DNA from: JAVBRD01 sp031548365
GTDB lineage: Bacteria; Bacillota; Clostridia; Christensenellales; UBA1750
DNA length: 64,000 nucleotides
Assembly: GCA_031548365.1 (NCBI GenBank)
Contig: JAVBRD010000003.1
Location: 76,911 to 140,910, forward strand
Direction: 5' to 3'
The translations under genes were made by a program, and so were the position numbers. Each line of letters starts with the position of its first letter. Position 1 is the stretch's first letter. Below, one piece after another: positions 25,410 to 34,028 of this stretch. The notes beneath the pieces were generated by a model, which ran no database searches, had not been told where the DNA came from, and was given only the letters and a program-made list of their open reading frames with translations.

Positions 25410-26102
25410 TTACTTATGGCGCGGGTCAATTTTGGTCGGCGCCTCATCGTAGCGACCATAGCTGCCCACATTTTTTTCGTACGCGGTCTTGGGATCCACG
25501 CCCTTGGCGATCTGTTCCATCATTTTGCCCACGTGCACAAACTTGTACCCGATGACCTCGCCGTTTTCGTCAAGACCCATCGAGATGACGTAGCCTTCGG
25601 CCATCTCCAGGAAGCGAACGCCCTTGGCCTTTGTGCCGTACATCGTGCCCACCTGCGAGCGCAGGCCCTTGCCCAGGTCTTCAAGCCCCGCGCCGACCGG
25701 CAGCCCGCCCTCGGAGAACGCCGACTGTGTGCGGCCGTATGCGATCTGTAAAAACAGCTCGCGCATCGCGGTGTTGATCGCGTCGCACACCAGATCCGTA
25801 TTGAGCGCTTCCAGCACGGTCTTGCCGCCAAGAACCTCTGCGGCCATGGCCGCGGAGTGCGTCATCCCCGAGCAGCCGATCGTCTCGATGAGCGCTTCCT
25901 CGATGATGCCGTCCTTGACGTTGAGCGTGAGTTTGCACGCGCCCTGCTGCGGCGCGCACCAGCCGACCCCGTGTGTCAAGCCCGATATGTCCTTGATCTC
26001 CTTGGCCATGACCCATTTTCCCTCTTCGGGGATGGGCGCAGGCCCGTGTTTCGGGCCTTTGGCTACGCAGATCATTTCCTCCACTTCGTGAGAGTATTCC
26101 AT
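25410..26102 (-). CDS. NifU-like iron-sulfur cluster scaffold-related protein
   Basis: A 230-residue protein with a NifU/IscU N-terminal type fold. The segment ETIGCSGMTHSAAMAAEVLGGK near residues 73-94 matches the part of IscU-like proteins that carries a cluster-ligand Cys, and GVGWCAPQQGACK near 45-57 supplies two further Cys residues. The C-terminal 90 residues are an extension not found in plain IscU. AAGGAGG precedes the ATG at 26102. It is the first gene of a two-gene operon with the GGGtGRT protein; no cysteine desulfurase is nearby. Function as a general cluster scaffold or a dedicated partner is open. Confidence 0.8.
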   Translation of the reverse strand: MEYSHEVEEMICVAKGPKHGPAPIPEEGKWVMAKEIKDISGLTHGVGWCAPQQGACKLTLNVKDGIIEEALIETIGCSGMTHSAAMAAEVLGGKTVLEALNTDLVCDAINTAMRELFLQIAYGRTQSAFSEGGLPVGAGLEDLGKGLRSQVGTMYGTKAKGVRFLEMAEGYVISMGLDENGEVIGYKFVHVGKMMEQIAKGVDPKTAYEKNVGSYGRYDEAPTKIDPRHK

Positions 26103-26146
26103 TGCGCTTTCCTCCTTGGCGTTTGGTTTACATGAGGTGTCCGCTC

Positions 26147-26175
26147 ATTATAGCACGTCCCAAGATGAAAATGAA
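26147..26175 (-). promoter_or_regulatory. Promoter of the NifU-like / GGGtGRT operon
   Basis: On the minus strand TATAAT (26152-26147) with a weak -35 TTCATT (26175-26170) at 17 bases. Confidence 0.55.
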
Positions 26176-26211
26176 CATCCCCGCGGTTCTTCTTTGGAAG
26201 GTACGCCAAGG

Positions 26212-26254
26212 CGAAAGAAACGTTCGGACCGGCGGCGTGTGCGCTGGCCGAACG
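26212..26254 (-). terminator. Terminator after the CD3324-type gene
   Basis: A seven-pair stem (26221-26227 with 26248-26254), partly extended inward, followed on the minus strand by TTTCTTTCG. Confidence 0.65.
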
Positions 26255-26270
26255 CTTCCTCAATCAAAAT

Positions 26271-26528
26271 CTACCTAAACACGATCTTGCGAATCGTCTC
26301 AACTGAAAGGCAGTATTCTTCCGCAAGCCTTTCAATAGATGCTTTTTGCTGGTATTTTTGAACGATCTCTTCGTTTCGCGTCGTGAAGTACTGTCTTGCC
26401 CCGGAGCCTTCGCCCCATTTTTGGCGCTGGCTGTCCTTGGGGAAGTACAGCGTTTCGCCGGCGGCGTACTTTTGTACTTCCTTGAGCAAATCCTCGGGCA
26501 GCACGTCGGACGCCCTTTTGTATTTCAC
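26271..26528 (-). CDS. CD3324 family small helix-turn-helix protein
   Basis: An 85-residue protein. The N-terminus KYKRASDVLPEDLLKEVQKY and the following GETLYFPK are typical of the CD3324 family of clostridia, related to the Mor phage activator fold; the C-terminal 30 residues form a helix-turn-helix with RLAEEYCLSVETIRKIV. It is probably a DNA-binding regulator of unknown target. The start is GTG at 26528, right after GGAGGAGG. It follows the unknown gene at 26575-27615 by 46 bases and could share its transcript. Confidence 0.8.
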   Translation of the reverse strand: MKYKRASDVLPEDLLKEVQKYAAGETLYFPKDSQRQKWGEGSGARQYFTTRNEEIVQKYQQKASIERLAEEYCLSVETIRKIVFR

Positions 26529-26547
26529 GGATCCTCCTCCGGCGCTG

Positions 26548-26575
26548 AGGCAGCACGTACATGGGAGTGCTGCCT
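26548..26575. other. Nine-pair hairpin between two minus-strand genes
   Basis: 26548-26556 pair perfectly with 26567-26575, touching the stop codon of the upstream gene. No T tract follows on the minus strand, so partial termination or transcript stabilisation are both possible. Confidence 0.4.
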
Positions 26576-27615
26576 TAAATGTTCTTTCTTAAAAATTCCT
26601 CGATCGAGGGATATGCATCAATCGTTGCGCCGTGCGCGGTGATGGCCGCGACGATTCTATCCTCGACCGTCGCCGCCCGCGCGCGGAATGAGATGAGGTT
26701 AATGGGATCGTACGCGCTAAGCATATCGGTGTCGGCGATGCCGAACTCCTCGCTGACCCGGTCAACCTCGCGCTGTAGATAACAGCACCAGATGTAGGCG
26801 TTGATCGACTCGGCCATATCGCACCAATGGTAAACCCTCCGCCATGTGTAGATCATTTCCTGATACCAGCTTGCCAGTTCAGTAAAGTCCGGCGCGGTTG
26901 TTTTCGCGGGTGCCGCCCCAGCGTGTGCGGCGACAAACGCCTTGGCCAGCGAGATGAGTTCGCCGCACAGCATCTTTTGCTCATTCGCGGCCGGGGCCAA
27001 AACAATGCGCTTATACAGCCCTGTGAAACCGTCGGGTACATCGGGCATGGCGCTGAGCTCGGCGATCTGGTTCGTTTGGCCGTGTTTGAAGTAGCGCTGG
27101 TTGACAAACGCGACAGACAGGGACGTAAGGTCGCAGATGATCCCCGCTAGTACGCGCACTTGATGCGGCTTTTCCGCAAAAAGCATTTCGTGGAATACCT
27201 CGGTCGCCGTGGAGACCCATGCTTCCGCCCGGTCAAGCATGACCTTCGGATTTTGAAGGTTGGCGCGCAGTCTCGCCTGGAGACTCAGGAAGCGACTCCG
27301 GTCCGCCTCGCTTCTCGCGTAAAGGATCACGGAGTCCGCAAGGCATGTCGTGTTGTATTCCTTGACGTCGGACATGCGCTCGACGCGCTCCCATGACATG
27401 GGGAACAGGTCGTACCCGATGCCGCCGATGATGAAGGTGCGCCCCAGCCCGTTCGCCCGGTTCGTCGCGGGGATGTAAAAACTGAAGCTCGTTTCGCTCT
27501 GATCCTGTGCCAGCTTGAGTGTTTTGTGCTCCAGAAGAAGGCACACATCGTCCTTAAAATCCAGCTCGATTTTGCGTATGGCCCAGTCGGCCAGACACCT
27601 GTTGCTCGTATCCAT
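26575..27615 (-). CDS. Conserved protein of unknown function
   Basis: A 346-residue soluble protein without membrane segments or signal peptide. The N-terminal 120 residues alternate strands and helices and include GRTFIIGGIGYDLFPMSWERVERM followed by EYNTTCLADSVILYAR. The arrangement of a GG turn, an acidic strand and a later D-x-x-x-LY strand is reminiscent of nucleotidyltransferase-like folds, but the usual GS and DxD signature is not clear. The C-terminal half is helical and rich in Trp, Tyr and Cys. The start is taken as ATG at 27615 after GAGGCGG. Genomic context gives no hint beyond the small regulator that follows. Confidence 0.6.
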   Translation of the reverse strand: MDTSNRCLADWAIRKIELDFKDDVCLLLEHKTLKLAQDQSETSFSFYIPATNRANGLGRTFIIGGIGYDLFPMSWERVERMSDVKEYNTTCLADSVILYARSEADRSRFLSLQARLRANLQNPKVMLDRAEAWVSTATEVFHEMLFAEKPHQVRVLAGIICDLTSLSVAFVNQRYFKHGQTNQIAELSAMPDVPDGFTGLYKRIVLAPAANEQKMLCGELISLAKAFVAAHAGAAPAKTTAPDFTELASWYQEMIYTWRRVYHWCDMAESINAYIWCCYLQREVDRVSEEFGIADTDMLSAYDPINLISFRARAATVEDRIVAAITAHGATIDAYPSIEEFLRKNI

Positions 27616-27728
27616 GCCAAACCGCCTCGTTTCTACATGCGAGCGCTCGCTGTGACCTGATGATAGCATGCGCGGCTGCGGGGCGGCAATGCCGATATCG
27701 GTTCTATCGATTTTCTCCCTGCGCGGTC

Positions 27729-27756
27729 TTGACAAAAGCTTGGAGCGCGTTATACT
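27729..27756 (+). promoter_or_regulatory. Sigma-A promoter of the tryptophanase-like gene
   Basis: TTGACA at 27729-27734, 16-base spacer, TATACT at 27751-27756. It lies about 190 bases before the lyase start codon, leaving a long leader. Confidence 0.8.
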
Positions 27757-27823
27757 TGAAAACGTAGAATGGAAGGGCGGCGTTCGCTCACTTTAGCAGA
27801 TTTGCAGTATGGGAGAATGGAAC

Positions 27824-27856
27824 ATGCAGGTTTTCACAACGCTGATGCGATATTGA
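27824..27856 (+). CDS. Candidate 10-residue leader peptide
   Basis: ATG at 27824 is preceded by GGGAG at 27811-27815 with normal spacing and opens a frame of ten codons, MQVFTTLMRY, ending with TGA at 27854-27856. The stop lies 11 bases before an intrinsic terminator, and the lyase gene follows. The arrangement matches amino-acid attenuators. The peptide has no Trp, unlike TnaC, but ends in Arg-Tyr. A longer overlapping frame (27769-27993) has no ribosome site and runs into the lyase gene. Confidence 0.5.
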   Translation: MQVFTTLMRY

Positions 27857-27866
27857 TGCCGGTTTG

Positions 27867-27913
27867 GCGCACGGGCCCCCGCGTATTGCGGCGGCTGGTG
27901 CGCTTTTGTCTTT
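27867..27913 (+). terminator. Intrinsic terminator in the lyase leader (attenuator)
   Basis: Outer stem GCGCAC (27867-27872) with GTGCGC (27898-27903); inner stem 27875-27882 with 27888-27895 (one C-C mismatch); then TTTTGTCTTT at 27904-27913. It lies inside the transcript, 37 bases before the lyase start, so it must be conditionally bypassed. Confidence 0.75.
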
Positions 27914-27949
27914 CCATTTTACAAGTGAAAGATGAAATGAGGATCGGCC

Positions 27950-29395
27950 ATGTCAGCCATACGTTTTTTTTCGAACCCATCTGTACCGCTTGAGATGCAC
28001 AAGACGCGCGTGGTGCAGAAGCTCACGCTCCTTCCGGTCGAGGAAAGGCTTCGCGCCATCAAGTGCGCGGGGAACAACACGTTCCTTCTCAGCAACGCCG
28101 ATGTTTTCCTCGACATGCTCACCGACAGCGGCGTCAACGCCATGAGTGACCTTCAGACCGCCGCGATGATGCGCGCGGACGACAGCTACGCGGGGTCGAC
28201 CTCCTTTGACCGTCTGAGCGAGAAGCTCCGCGATATATTCGGCAAACCGTTCTTCCTGCCCGCGCATCAGGGGCGCGCGTGCGAGCATCTGCTCGCGCAA
28301 GTGCTTGTGCGCCCGGGCAGCGTCGTGCCCATGAACTACCACTTCACGACGACCAAAGCGCACATCGAGCGCTGCGGCGGGCGGGTTGTGGAGCTGCTGG
28401 GTACGGAGGGACTTCAAATCGAGAGCGAGTGCCCGTTCAAGGGCAACATGGACATCGCCCTCCTCAGCGCGGTCATCGCCAAAGAGGGCGCGAACATCCC
28501 CTTTGTCCGGCTGGAAGCGGGCACCAACCTGATCGGCGGACAGCCGATCTCGCTTAAGAACATGCGCGATGTGCACGCGGTGTGCGCGTCGGCGGGAATC
28601 CCCGTTGTGCTTGACGCGAGCCTGCTTGCGGACAACCTGCACTTCATCAAGGTGCGAGAGCCCGCGTGCGAGGGGATGAGCGTCCGCGAGATCACCCGTG
28701 AAGTCGCGGCGACCGCCGACATCATCTACTTCTCCGCGCGCAAGCTGGGATGCGCGCGCGGCGGCGGCATTGTGACAGGCGATGCGGGCATCGCGGAGAA
28801 GATCCGCGCGCTTGTGCCGCTGTTCGAGGGTTTCCTGACCTACGGCGGCATGTCGGTGCGCGAAATGGAGGCGCTCGCGGTCGGCCTTGAGGAAACGATG
28901 GACGAGGACATGATCAATCAAGGGCCGCAATTCATCGCCTACATGGCCAAAAGGCTGATGGAGAGCGGCGTGCCCGTGATCACACCTCCGGGCGGGCTCG
29001 GGTGTCACGTGGACGCGTCGCGGTTCCTGCCGCACGTGCCGCAGCGCGCATACCCGGCAGGCGCGCTCGCGGCGGCGATTTACATCGCGGGCGGTATACG
29101 CGGCATGGAGCGCGGAACGCTCTCCGAATCCCGGGATGAAAACGGCGTTGAACCCCTGGCGAATATGGAGCTTGTGCGGCTCGCGCTTCCGAGGCGGGTT
29201 TTCTCCCTCTCTCAGATCGAGTACGCGGTGGACCGCATCGCGTGGCTGTTTGCGCAAAGAGACATCATCGGCGGCCTGCAGTTTGTGGAGGAACCCGATG
29301 TGCTCCGGTTTTTCTTGGGCCGCCTCGAAGCGGTTGGCGGGTGGCAGGAAGAGCTTGCCCGCAGGTTCAGCGCCGACTTTGGCGGCAGCTTATAG
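27950..29395 (+). CDS. Tryptophanase family / beta-eliminating lyase (PLP enzyme)
   Basis: A 481-residue fold-type I PLP enzyme of the tryptophanase and tyrosine phenol-lyase family, which cleaves aromatic amino acids to indole or phenol, pyruvate and ammonia. N-terminal GNNTFLLSNADVFLDMLTDSGVNAMSD, the middle VLDASLLADN (PLP-binding Asp) and the C-terminal LVRLALPRRVFSLSQIEYAVD fit the family. The PLP lysine is Lys265 in FSARKLGCARGGG, where typical tryptophanases read SxKKD: the acidic residue after the lysine is lost. Substrate choice is therefore uncertain. GAGG precedes the ATG at 27950. An attenuator-like leader lies upstream. Confidence 0.85.
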   Translation: MSAIRFFSNPSVPLEMHKTRVVQKLTLLPVEERLRAIKCAGNNTFLLSNADVFLDMLTDSGVNAMSDLQTAAMMRADDSYAGSTSFDRLSEKLRDIFGKPFFLPAHQGRACEHLLAQVLVRPGSVVPMNYHFTTTKAHIERCGGRVVELLGTEGLQIESECPFKGNMDIALLSAVIAKEGANIPFVRLEAGTNLIGGQPISLKNMRDVHAVCASAGIPVVLDASLLADNLHFIKVREPACEGMSVREITREVAATADIIYFSARKLGCARGGGIVTGDAGIAEKIRALVPLFEGFLTYGGMSVREMEALAVGLEETMDEDMINQGPQFIAYMAKRLMESGVPVITPPGGLGCHVDASRFLPHVPQRAYPAGALAAAIYIAGGIRGMERGTLSESRDENGVEPLANMELVRLALPRRVFSLSQIEYAVDRIAWLFAQRDIIGGLQFVEEPDVLRFFLGRLEAVGGWQEELARRFSADFGGSL

Positions 29396-29406
29396 GCCCT
29401 TATGGT

Positions 29407-29446
29407 GGAACGCGCCTTCGCAGCCTTCGGTGCGGAGACGCGTTCC
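29407..29446 (+). terminator. Hairpin terminator after the lyase gene
   Basis: Eight-pair stem (29407-29414 with 29439-29446) with a further inner hairpin; the tail is only GCATCGTTTGA, so strength is moderate. Confidence 0.5.
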
Positions 29447-29544
29447 GCATCGTTTGATCCGCAGTTTTGACCGGGGGTTGCATGGACTGATGACAAGACC
29501 CCACCGAAATGTTCACCAAGGTAACGGCTGTTTGCGCAAGAATA

Positions 29545-29553
29545 TGTTATAAT
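29545..29553 (+). promoter_or_regulatory. Extended -10 promoter of the LuxR-type regulator
   Basis: TGTTATAAT at 29545-29553 (TG, one base, perfect TATAAT). No good -35 is present, as expected for extended -10 promoters. Transcription would start near 29560. Confidence 0.65.
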
Positions 29554-29598
29554 GAAGCGTAATTACCAGTGAGCTTGATGAGATCGCGGGGTGTTCGC

Positions 29599-32115
29599 AT
29601 GTTTCCGTCAGAAGTTTCAAAAACGGTCATCGGGCGCGCGTTGATGAGGAACAGTCAAGCCCCTCTGGTGCTCCCGCCCATGGTCATTGTAGAAGCGCCG
29701 GTGGGGTACGGCAAGACGCCGGCGGTTGACGAGTTCACAAAGTCACTTGGCGCGCAGATCGTTTGGGTGCCGCTGAGAATTGAGCGTGACATTCGCCTGT
29801 GGCAAAGGGTGAGCGCCGCCGTTGAGGAACAGTGCCCCGCACTTTCGGAGGTCGCGCATAAGCTCAGCGAGCTGAACATCCCCTTTGACGAGTCCGATGT
29901 GTTGCGGGCGGTCAACATGATGCGCGCGGTCGCCTTTGATCCCCCGCTGGTCGTGGTTGTGGACGACTTCCACAAAGTCGTCACGCCAGAGAGTCACTTT
30001 GTGCTTCAGACGATCGCGCAGGCGGACATCAGGAACCTCCACATCATTCTGATTTCCCGCGACGCTTACCCTGTGAGCACGGAGGCGCTGCGCATTAAAT
30101 CCTGTGTCGCGGTCATCGGCAAGGAATCCTTGGCGCTGAACACAGACGACATTATCGCCATGTTCGCCGGGTATGGCGCGGCCATCACGCGGGGAGACGC
30201 CGAGGAGCTCGAACAGGCGACCGAAGGCTGGATGGGCGCGCTGCGGCTTTTCCTTCAGAGATACTTGGAGGAGCCGGTGCTGGTGTCTCCGGCGAGCCTG
30301 AATGTGCTCGTGGATCACGAGGTGTATTCCGCGGTTTCGGAGCCGACCAGGGAGTTCATGCTTGCCATCGCGCCGCTTCGCGAGTTTTCATTCGCGCAGG
30401 CCGACTTTCTCTGGGATCGCGGCGATACGCACGAGCGCATCACGGAGCTGCGCACAAAGAACTCTTTCCTGATGTACAACGAGCACACGCGCACGTTCAG
30501 GCTGCATCCCATCGTGCGAAGATACCTGATGCGCGTGTTTGAGCGGCTCCCCGATGAGGAGACGGCCGCCATCCTCTGGCGGTGCAGGGAGTGGTTCAGG
30601 CAAGCGAAGGACTACCTTGGAGCGTTTGAGTTTTGCCCCGCGTTTGAGGATTTCACGTTGCTCGCCGCGGAGATCGGCGAGGATCGCGGCGTCAGCTATT
30701 GCACGGCGTCGTGGGGATTTGTTCAGGAAATATTCAGGTCGGTTCCCCATGCCGCGGACAACGTGTGCATGCGGTCCATGATCGCCATGTCGCTGAGCGT
30801 GTTTCTCGCCGACGATTTGGACGCGCTCCACGTCTTGGAAGGCATGATCAAGCTCAGCCTTGTGCCCATGCTTAAGAATGATCCGGAATCGGCCGTCATA
30901 CGCGGAATTCTCGCGTTTTTTCGCGCGCTCGAAGCGTTTAATGACATCGATACCATGACCCGACGTTTGAGGCGCATGCTCGACCTCGTGGACGCCTCGC
31001 TCGACGCGTCCAAGCTGATCATGCCGCCAAGCGCGATGGGCGCACTCTCCGTTCTGCTCATGTATCACAGTAAAAGCGGGGAGCTGAGAAATGAGCTTGC
31101 GGGGCTCAAGGACATGTGCGGCGTGCTCATGCAGGTATCAAGGGAAGGGCAGAACCTGCTGTATCTTGCCGAGGCCGAAGCGAGCTTCAACGCCGGAGAC
31201 TTCGACGCCGCGCGCATACTGGTGTACTCGGCGGAGGAAAACTCACGGCGTCAAAGGGATCAAAGTACGCTGATCGCGGTGAAGTTCCTGCTCACGCGGC
31301 TTGCGATGCTGGAAGGCGATTACGTCGAGGCGAGAACCCATCTCGATGAGATTCACAGGCTGAGCCGCCCAAATGAGTATGACGAGCGGGTGAGCGTGAG
31401 GGTGGCCGATCTGGCCGAGTCGTACTTCGGCCTGATGATGGGGGAGACTGAAAGTGTGCCCGCGTGGATCACGCGCGGCGATGGATGCAGGGATCACCTT
31501 TTTGTGTTCGCGTACCCTCTGTACTACATGATTTACGGCGGAATACAGCTTTTGCAGGGTGACCCCGCGCGCATTTCGGGCGTGTATATGGCGCTTATGC
31601 AGGAGCATACGTTCAACCGTCACGTCATTTTCATCATTTACGCCGATATTTGCATCGCGGCCTCGCAACACCGACTTGGCCGCGTGGGGCAAGCGGAGGC
31701 ATACCTGCGCGACGCGATGGATCTTGCGTTCGCAGACAGGCTGTACATGCCCTTTGTGGAATACTTCACGCACATTTCGCCCTTGCTGAAGACGTTCGAG
31801 GACGCGGTGCCTTACGCGCGCGCCATCGCGCGAATTTCCGCGATCCATGACGTTTGGAGGCAAGGCGTGAGCGCGCTCCGTGCGGGCGCGACGGCCAAGC
31901 CCAAACCCGCGCTCAACAAGCGGGAGATGCAGCTGATCGAGCTCGCTTGCCAGGGCAAGGCCAACCGAGAGATCGCCAAAGAGCTTTATCTCGCTCAGAG
32001 CACGGTGAAGCGTTCGTTTGTCGTGATTTTTCAAAAACTCGGCATCCATGGCCGCGGCGAGCTTGCGGCAGCGCTCGGTCAAACGGAAGCGCAGAACACC
32101 GGTTCCGGCGGGTGA
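29599..32115 (+). CDS. Large MalT-like (LAL) LuxR-family transcriptional regulator
   Basis: An 838-residue signal-transduction ATPase of the STAND class. A P-loop EAPVGYGKT lies near residue 32 and a Walker B-like LVVVVDDFH near 117, followed by a winged-helix-like region (about 240-320), a long helical TPR-like sensor region (about 350-760) and a C-terminal LuxR helix-turn-helix, LNKREMQLIELACQGKANRE to STVKRSFVVIFQKLGI. Such proteins bind ATP and an inducer, oligomerise and activate transcription. The start is ATG at 29599 six bases after GGGGTG. It has its own promoter and terminator and lies just before a two-component pair and the SipW locus, so control of those genes is a plausible inference. 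Confidence 0.85.
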   Translation: MFPSEVSKTVIGRALMRNSQAPLVLPPMVIVEAPVGYGKTPAVDEFTKSLGAQIVWVPLRIERDIRLWQRVSAAVEEQCPALSEVAHKLSELNIPFDESDVLRAVNMMRAVAFDPPLVVVVDDFHKVVTPESHFVLQTIAQADIRNLHIILISRDAYPVSTEALRIKSCVAVIGKESLALNTDDIIAMFAGYGAAITRGDAEELEQATEGWMGALRLFLQRYLEEPVLVSPASLNVLVDHEVYSAVSEPTREFMLAIAPLREFSFAQADFLWDRGDTHERITELRTKNSFLMYNEHTRTFRLHPIVRRYLMRVFERLPDEETAAILWRCREWFRQAKDYLGAFEFCPAFEDFTLLAAEIGEDRGVSYCTASWGFVQEIFRSVPHAADNVCMRSMIAMSLSVFLADDLDALHVLEGMIKLSLVPMLKNDPESAVIRGILAFFRALEAFNDIDTMTRRLRRMLDLVDASLDASKLIMPPSAMGALSVLLMYHSKSGELRNELAGLKDMCGVLMQVSREGQNLLYLAEAEASFNAGDFDAARILVYSAEENSRRQRDQSTLIAVKFLLTRLAMLEGDYVEARTHLDEIHRLSRPNEYDERVSVRVADLAESYFGLMMGETESVPAWITRGDGCRDHLFVFAYPLYYMIYGGIQLLQGDPARISGVYMALMQEHTFNRHVIFIIYADICIAASQHRLGRVGQAEAYLRDAMDLAFADRLYMPFVEYFTHISPLLKTFEDAVPYARAIARISAIHDVWRQGVSALRAGATAKPKPALNKREMQLIELACQGKANREIAKELYLAQSTVKRSFVVIFQKLGIHGRGELAAALGQTEAQNTGSGG

Positions 32116-32142
32116 TCGGGAGATTGGCGATGCGCGAACACG

Positions 32143-32187
32143 GCTCCGGCATGACGATTTCATTCGTCGCGCCGGAGCTGTTTTCTG
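32143..32187 (+). terminator. Terminator after the LuxR-type regulator
   Basis: Eight-pair outer stem (32143-32150 with 32171-32178) with an inner five-pair hairpin, followed by TGTTTTCTG. The 190 bases from here to the kinase start hold no recognisable element. Confidence 0.7.
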
Positions 32188-32379
32188 TCCGCGCGCTTAT
32201 GCGATAGCGAATACACCCGCCGCGCACCGGGTGTGGGTCGGGGTGTGTGGAAGCTTAACACCCTTGCGCGTGAGGATTGAACCTGACAATACACCTGCCA
32301 ATCCACTGTCGAAAAACCGCAAATGCATGTACACTGTGATCACCCGAGAGGTGGAGAGCCAGAAAAGGACGTGCTGAAG

Positions 32380-34014
32380 ATGACAGCGAAGATGCCATCG
32401 ATCATGGCCAATTTTGCGGATGTGTGCATCGTTTTTCGCATGGTGTCCCTGGCACTCTCAACGGTCGTCTATCTTGGTTTTTCAGCTTCCGGGATCACCG
32501 CTGGGCGCATCCTCGTGGCCGTTGGGATGGCGGCGGCAAGCGTTGTGGGCGTTGTGATCTTCAAGCGCTCGGATCTCTCGGAGCGTAGCGCCGGTTCCAT
32601 CGCGGTCACGGCGTTCGAGGTGTTCACATGCGGCATTTTCATCATCCTGACGGGTGGGTTCAGAAGCGCGTACCTGTGGTATTTCGTCAGCCTGCTCACC
32701 GTTGTGATGTCATGGGAGCGGTTCAGGGGGTTGGCGTTCGCCGCGGTACTCTGGTGCTTCTGCTGCGCGCTTGCGGGACGCTTTTCGCCGCTACCGCACG
32801 AGCTTCGTGCGTACTCGGCGGACATCAGCATTGGCATTGGATTTTTAATGGTCGCGAGCGGTTTTTATGTCTTTTGCGCTTACGCAAACCGTCTCGCCGC
32901 CGCGCGAAAGGAACAGGAGCAGCTCAACCACCGCCTGATTGGCGAAACTGCGCGTAAGGAGCAAGCGCTCCACCACATCATGGAGCTGTATGACACGTTC
33001 AACCTCTTTGGCATCACGGACCCCGGAAAGGTGATGGACGCGCTCGCGGGGCTGCTCAGCCGAACAATCGCGCGCAAAGGGTGCGAGCTCGTGCGCCTCA
33101 ACGCGGCGCGGGAAGTGGTCAGTTCAGGAGCGCAAGGCCTGAGCCGCGGCCACGAAGCGCAGCTTCGCGCGCTCGCAGGCGAGCTGGCAAGAGATGAAGA
33201 GGGGACGCGCGCCTGCGCTCTGGAGGACACGCAGTACAGCGTTTACCGCATCGCGTTCAACGGGCAGCTTCTGGGCGTGCTCTACATCGCCGCAGATGAA
33301 GAGCGCACAGAAGTAGAGATGGCGCAGGAGCTGTTTTACATGAACCTGATCCGCGCGGTGCTCCGGGAACTGGATTTTCAGGAAGTGGTGGAGGCGTACA
33401 TCATCAGCGAGGAGCAAAACCGCATCGCCTGCGAAATACATGATACGGTGATACAAAAGATGTTCGCCGTGGCGTGCGGACTCCGCACGCTCACAACGCA
33501 GCTGGACGCGATGTCGATGGAGGAGCTGTCCAGGCGGCTGCGTCAGCTGGGCGAGACGGTGGAGTCGACCATGAGGGAACTGCGCGAGACGATCTACGGC
33601 TTTCGGTGGAGCGTGAACAATCGGGATGTTTTTATTAACAAGCTCAGCGGGTATCTCGGTGAGATTGAGCGAATCAACGGCGTCACCATTGACGTCGCCA
33701 TTGACGGCGAGGCCACGTGTTTGACCGTCAATCAGAAAACGACGTTATACCGCGTGATCTGCGAGGCGGTCAACAACGCCGTCAGGCATGGCAGGGCGAC
33801 GCGCATCGCCGTGACTCTCTCCCTTGACGAACGCACGGTCACCGCCGAGATCGTGGACAACGGCAGCGGCTTTTCTGAAATTCCTGTATCCCCGTCGGGG
33901 GACGGCATCCGCAACATGTACCGCATGATGAGCCTGCTCAACGGTCGGGTGGTCATCAACTCCAACGAAACAGAAGGTACTGCGGTCACGTGTTCTTTGC
34001 CGCGCTTGGGATGA
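32380..34014 (+). CDS. NarL-type sensor histidine kinase
   Basis: A 544-residue membrane kinase. The first 170 residues contain about five hydrophobic helices with short loops, so the sensor is probably within or at the membrane. A GAF-like region (about 200-310) follows, then the HisKA_3 dimerisation motif EEQNRIACEIHDTVIQKM with phospho-acceptor His354, and a HATPase domain with N-box EAVNNAVRHG and G-boxes DNGSGF and GDGIRNMYRM. ATG at 32380 has AAAGGA about ten bases upstream; GTG at 32371 is an alternative. The response regulator starts 14 bases after the stop, so the two form one system. Confidence 0.88.
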   Translation: MTAKMPSIMANFADVCIVFRMVSLALSTVVYLGFSASGITAGRILVAVGMAAASVVGVVIFKRSDLSERSAGSIAVTAFEVFTCGIFIILTGGFRSAYLWYFVSLLTVVMSWERFRGLAFAAVLWCFCCALAGRFSPLPHELRAYSADISIGIGFLMVASGFYVFCAYANRLAAARKEQEQLNHRLIGETARKEQALHHIMELYDTFNLFGITDPGKVMDALAGLLSRTIARKGCELVRLNAAREVVSSGAQGLSRGHEAQLRALAGELARDEEGTRACALEDTQYSVYRIAFNGQLLGVLYIAADEERTEVEMAQELFYMNLIRAVLRELDFQEVVEAYIISEEQNRIACEIHDTVIQKMFAVACGLRTLTTQLDAMSMEELSRRLRQLGETVESTMRELRETIYGFRWSVNNRDVFINKLSGYLGEIERINGVTIDVAIDGEATCLTVNQKTTLYRVICEAVNNAVRHGRATRIAVTLSLDERTVTAEIVDNGSGFSEIPVSPSGDGIRNMYRMMSLLNGRVVINSNETEGTAVTCSLPRLG

Positions 34015-34028
34015 AAGGTGGGAGTACC

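Noticed and set aside
27769..27993. A 74-residue leader protein before the tryptophanase-like gene
   Set aside because: The frame has no ribosome site, runs through the terminator and overlaps the lyase gene; the short frame at 27824 with a ribosome site explains the region better.
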